This document shows, piece by piece, positions 61,224 through 64,000 of a stretch of 64,000 bases of DNA (its first letter is position 1; every line of letters begins with the position of its first letter). Made by a program: the position numbers and the translations under genes. Origin of the DNA: DATACQ01 sp036555515 (GTDB lineage: Bacteria; Desulfobacterota; Binatia; UBA9968); assembly GCA_036555515.1 (NCBI GenBank), contig DATBLC010000172.1, positions 1 through 64,000 of the forward strand, read 5' to 3'. Below the pieces are notes generated by a model. It had not been told where the DNA came from and made no database searches. It saw only the letters and a list, made by a program, of their open reading frames with translations.

Positions 61224-61298
61224 AAGGGGTCAAGTTTGGAGTTGGCCAATACTGGCAACGATCTTTTCGATCCGATCTCTGAACTTCTTTTCCTTGAT
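61224..61298. repeat. 74-bp direct repeat, copy 2 (peptide tail behind the transposase stop)
   Basis: On the minus strand this encodes RDRIEKIVASIGQLQT and stop, in frame with the transposase after its amber codon (61329-61331). Same orientation as copy 1 at 59345. Confidence 0.7.
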
Positions 61299-61328
61299 GA
61301 TCCTCGCTTTCCTGAGGGACGCTGATGA

Positions 61329-62303
61329 CTAACGGGACAAACTCCGGGCCATGATCTTCGAGACCCCCGACGTCGAGATCCCAACTTGACGCGCCACCTC
61401 GGCCAGCGTTAAACCGTAATCCTCCACCAATCCCCGAACGATTTTGGCTCTGATCTCCGGCAGCCTGCCCCGGCGGCTCCCGCTTCGAAGTTCCGTCAGC
61501 GACACCCCATTCTTCTTGCAGCCCTCGGCCACCCTACGCTCCGCATGGCGCTTTGTCCTCCTTAACGCATCCTGCCGGACCGTGCGCGCATCCGCCTCTC
61601 TAAGAACACGCTCCACGAACTGTCCGCTCCCCAAGATTCTTTCATCGCTGGACTCCCGCTCACGCCGCCGACGTTGCCCATCGACGGAAAACCATTCGCC
61701 ACCCCACCGACTCCGCCCGCCTCCGACCAGCTCCGGCCGCCGCCCGAGCGCCACACCCTCGACTACATAGCCCCGGTACGCCTCCCGCGCCTCAGCTTCT
61801 CGTTTGCCAAATTGCGCCAGCACGCTGTCACGGTCCTGCCAAGGGTTGGATTGCGTCCCCAGAATCGTCCCATGGCCGCAATACGGATAGCGCTCCAGTT
61901 GTCTCACGTCCTTCACCAACTCGACTCGTAAGGGATTTAGGTGGATGTAGCGCACTAGCTCGGTAAAGTAACTGTCGCCATCGCAGACGATCGACTTGTA
62001 ACGGTTCTCAAACAAATGGCCGTGCCGGCGATGACGCAGATTGTAGCTCACGGCGTAGCCCGTCAGCAGCCGCCGCATGAATTGGGCTAACCCCTGAGCT
62101 CCACTGCAAACCAGCAGATGGGCGTGATTGGGCATCAGCGCCCAGGCATAGATCGGCGTGCAGGTTCCCTCGGCCAATGCGGCCAGTCGTCTGACGAATT
62201 CCTTTCGATCCTGCTCGTCATCGAAAATCCGCCGCTTATTAATCCCACGAATCATCACGTGGTGCAGCGTCCCCGGGCTATCCAGTCGCGCTTGTCTCGG
62301 CAT
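61329..62303 (-). CDS. REP-associated tyrosine (RAYT/IS200-like, HUH) transposase with HTH C-terminus
   Basis: A 324-residue Y1-type transposase. MPRQARLDSPGTLHHVMIRG is the standard N-terminus; the HUH pair is NHAHLLV; RFRRLLTGY-like text (FMRRLLTGYAVSYNLRHRRHGHLF) and the catalytic tyrosine helix (ELVRYIHLNPLRVELV) follow. The C-terminal 120 residues carry a DnaA-domain-IV-like or helix-turn-helix part (LTLAEVARQVGISTSGVSKIM). I use the ATG at 62303 (20 codons into the frame). The reading frame stays open for 32 codons beyond the TAG stop, giving a conserved tail seen again near 59.4 kb. It is probably active or recently active. Confidence 0.9.
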   Translation of the reverse strand: MPRQARLDSPGTLHHVMIRGINKRRIFDDEQDRKEFVRRLAALAEGTCTPIYAWALMPNHAHLLVCSGAQGLAQFMRRLLTGYAVSYNLRHRRHGHLFENRYKSIVCDGDSYFTELVRYIHLNPLRVELVKDVRQLERYPYCGHGTILGTQSNPWQDRDSVLAQFGKREAEAREAYRGYVVEGVALGRRPELVGGGRSRWGGEWFSVDGQRRRRERESSDERILGSGQFVERVLREADARTVRQDALRRTKRHAERRVAEGCKKNGVSLTELRSGSRRGRLPEIRAKIVRGLVEDYGLTLAEVARQVGISTSGVSKIMARSLSR

Positions 62304-62510
62304 GAAATGATCTTCCAGTAAGGATTTCTCTTCAATACCAAACTTTGTCTCCTTAGTCAACAGCGTCCCTAAGGCTAAGATTCATGGAGCCACTCGAAAA
62401 AAATTCACGATTGACAACTTCCGTCAATTCAAGTACGACCCAGTCAATCATGTTTCCGGATCGTCGCGCGGCGCCTCATTGCCTGGCGAGGGCGACACAA
62501 AATTGTAAAC

Positions 62511-63029
62511 ATGAAAGCTGAACACTCATCGTCTCTTTGCCTACGGGCCCGTCTGTTGATGACGACTCTCGTTGTTGTCGGAGCAGCGTTTGTTGTTGCC
62601 GGTTGCACCATCGGTCCGGTGGGCGCGATCGCCGGCCGGGTATCGCTCGTGCAAGGGGGTTGGGTGCTGGAGACTTACACCATAGGCGGGCATGTGCGAA
62701 CTGCGCTGGCGGACGATCCCGGTTTCGGTCTCGGCGCCGCAAAACGTAGCTATCTCTTTGCGGAAGAAGAAGCCGCGAAGCCCGCGGCTGGTTGGTATCT
62801 GTTCTTGCTTCCACCGGTCTCGTTAGACCGGGCTCTGCTTCGCGACGTCGAGATCGGCGGCATAGATCTTCACCTCGGCGCGCCTGAAGCCGGGCTAACG
62901 CTCGGGTTTCAGCGCCTCACGGCAACGCGGCCGGCGCCTGTGGATCGTGACGCATTTCATGATCTTATGTTTATTCCCGAATCCCCTGTCTACGCGTGCG
63001 TGAGCACGCAAATGGAGCGTTCATGCTGA
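62511..63029 (+). CDS. Predicted lipoprotein, first of three
   Basis: 172 residues with a lipobox (VVAGC, cysteine 32) after a hydrophobic helix (LLMTTLVVVGAAFVV). The mature part begins TIGPVGAIAGRVSL and contains one tryptophan-rich strand region (GWYLFLLPPVSLDRALL). No known family is recognised. It overlaps the next lipoprotein by seven bases (ATGCTGA), so the three are co-translated. Confidence 0.65.
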   Translation: MKAEHSSSLCLRARLLMTTLVVVGAAFVVAGCTIGPVGAIAGRVSLVQGGWVLETYTIGGHVRTALADDPGFGLGAAKRSYLFAEEEAAKPAAGWYLFLLPPVSLDRALLRDVEIGGIDLHLGAPEAGLTLGFQRLTATRPAPVDRDAFHDLMFIPESPVYACVSTQMERSC

Positions 63030-63526
63030 AAACTCTATCAATATTGGCGGCAATCTGCGGGATATCCGCTGGCTGCGGCCGTACCCTATATCATTATCAC
63101 CGGACTGTTGTCGGCGTAGACATTTCTGGCAACGTGGCCGGCGATACCCCCAGTGGCCACCTGACGCTTGGTTATTCGCGCCGTCTCGTGGTTTTGATGC
63201 CACCAGAAATAAAGGACATACTTGACGCGAAAGCGAAAGCGGAAGCGACCCGTCAGCCTATGCAATTGCCGGCGGAACTTCCCAATACGGTTTTCTGCAC
63301 ACAGGTCAAGGCAAGTTTGGGCGGGGTCAACTCGTTTCGAGAGGTTCTCGCGACGGGGGATCCGGCCTACGGCTATGCTCAGCGCCTCGTGGCGCTTGCC
63401 GCGGCCAGTAGCGATGATGAGTACCGCAATTTCGTCTGCCCGGGGTTGAAGATCCCCCAGCCTAGCCCAAACGGTGTCACTCCACCGGCTACAAAGAGTG
63501 CCGATGCAGCAAACAGTAGAGGCTAG
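63023..63526 (+). CDS. Predicted lipoprotein, second of three
   Basis: 167 residues beginning at the ATG that overlaps the first lipoprotein's stop, with GGAG upstream. Signal MLKTLSILAAICGISAGC gives a lipobox cysteine at 18. Mature residues include HYHRTVVGVDISGNVAGD and LTLGYSRRLVVLMPPEIKD, then FCTQVKASLGGVNSFREVLATG. No family recognised. The C-terminus is rich in small and polar residues. Confidence 0.65.
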   Translation: MLKTLSILAAICGISAGCGRTLYHYHRTVVGVDISGNVAGDTPSGHLTLGYSRRLVVLMPPEIKDILDAKAKAEATRQPMQLPAELPNTVFCTQVKASLGGVNSFREVLATGDPAYGYAQRLVALAAASSDDEYRNFVCPGLKIPQPSPNGVTPPATKSADAANSRG

Positions 63527-63528
63527 CG

Positions 63529-64000
63529 ATGCGACAAACCAGATTGACCCAATGGATCGGACGAGCTTCTGGCATAACGGCGTTGCTCTGCCTGTTGAAC
63601 GGCTGCGGCAGTTTTGCCTTTTACGAAGATACCAAGGTTGCCATCGCTATCAAGGTAGATCCCAAAGCCCCAGACCCGGTCGAGATAAGTGCAGCGTACA
63701 AGGAAAGCGTGTTCGCCCTCGTGCCGGTGGGAAGGGATGCTAGTAACCCTGAATCGCCGATACTCGTGGTTGGCCCGGTGCTCTCCGACTTCGATGTTCG
63801 CTTTGGTGTTAACGCCGGTGCGGCCAGGAATAGGAATAACGATTTCCTCTACGCCGCCATCACCCACGGGGTAGCCACCGGTGAAGCAGCGAGGCTCTTG
63901 GCGTCCCGGTCGATCGGCAGCGATCAAGCACGACGCATGGTCTTGATCGCGTTTTTGCGGCAGCTTTCTGAAACAGATATAAAGACGGCCGCGGGCGCGT
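63529..64000 (+). CDS. Predicted lipoprotein, third of three (3' end outside window)
   Basis: At least 157 codons from the ATG two bases after the second lipoprotein's stop. The signal LTQWIGRASGITALLCLLNGC places the lipid-anchored cysteine at 26. The mature part reads FYEDTKVAIAIKVDPKAPD, then VVGPVLSDFDVRFGVNAGA. It shares the pattern VDxxGN/VDPKAPDP after the anchor with the second lipoprotein only loosely. Not recognised. The frame is open at the window edge. Confidence 0.6.
   Translation, partial: MRQTRLTQWIGRASGITALLCLLNGCGSFAFYEDTKVAIAIKVDPKAPDPVEISAAYKESVFALVPVGRDASNPESPILVVGPVLSDFDVRFGVNAGAARNRNNDFLYAAITHGVATGEAARLLASRSIGSDQARRMVLIAFLRQLSETDIKTAAGA

Noticed and set aside
61674..61931. 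Plus-strand frame opposite the transposase
   Set aside because: Proline/arginine-rich shadow of the transposase.

Overview
The window looks like a piece of a chromosome from an uncultured, GC-rich, diderm (Gram-negative) bacterium of the broad deltaproteobacterial type (Desulfobacterota/Binatota-like). The evidence is a full outer-membrane biogenesis block (lolC-lolD-bamA-skp-lpxD-fabZ-lpxA-lpxI-lpxB-waaA-lpxK), use of LpxI instead of LpxH, DapL-type lysine synthesis, tandem DUF507 genes and a SufU/SufT-type iron-sulfur operon. The lineage is inferred from gene content only; there is no rRNA in the window.

Layout. 1-11.8 kb is an accessory zone: a tricarballylate-dehydrogenase-like flavoprotein running off the left edge, transposase and VapBC-type toxin-antitoxin relics, a secreted beta-helix protein, an amidase, a region of RNA-like hairpins, two metallo-beta-lactamase-fold proteins, and a GlxA-type regulator divergent from a methyltransferase. 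That regulator/methyltransferase pair sits between two inverted copies of a 226-227 bp MITE with TA target duplications; one copy lies directly behind a truncated substrate-binding-protein gene. 11.8-34.7 kb is an almost unbroken minus-strand run, read from high to low coordinates: an Rrf2/IscR regulator, sufC-sufD-sufS-sufU-sufT (no sufB), a second DUF59 protein, a globin, metF, lysS, then the LolCD/BamA/Skp/lipid A/Kdo block down to gmhB and a sugar epimerase. Here iron-sulfur assembly, one-carbon metabolism and outer-membrane construction are lined up in one direction.

34.8-43.4 kb is mostly plus strand: an A-type iron-sulfur carrier, a quinone-reductase-like dehydrogenase, rsmD-coaD-aminotransferase, a Nudix hydrolase, an initiator tRNA-Met with a strong terminator, an exported SH3/BamE-like protein, a NYN nuclease, dapL and folK. 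43.5-47.1 kb is a minus-strand peptidoglycan-recycling set (LD-carboxypeptidase, serine hydrolase, Mpl). A divergent intergenic region with DnaA-box-like sites separates it from the plus-strand DUF507 pair, groES-groEL, and the ffh-rpsP-khpA-rimM-trmD-rplS operon, where TrmD is fused to a second SPOUT-type methyltransferase. Bactofilin, rarA and a DUF502 membrane protein follow.

57-64 kb is accessory again. It holds a phospholipase-D-like gene with compensating frameshifts and a histone-like lysine-rich tail, a roughly ten-pass membrane protein ending in a nucleoside-deoxyribosyltransferase/TIR-like domain, a RAYT-type (HUH) transposase, and three overlapping or abutting lipoprotein genes. 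A 74-bp direct repeat flanks the membrane effector and encodes a short peptide tail that lies in frame behind the transposase amber stop. This is the best candidate for something undescribed. Short GTTCAA-rich inverted repeats punctuate many intergenic gaps across the whole window.
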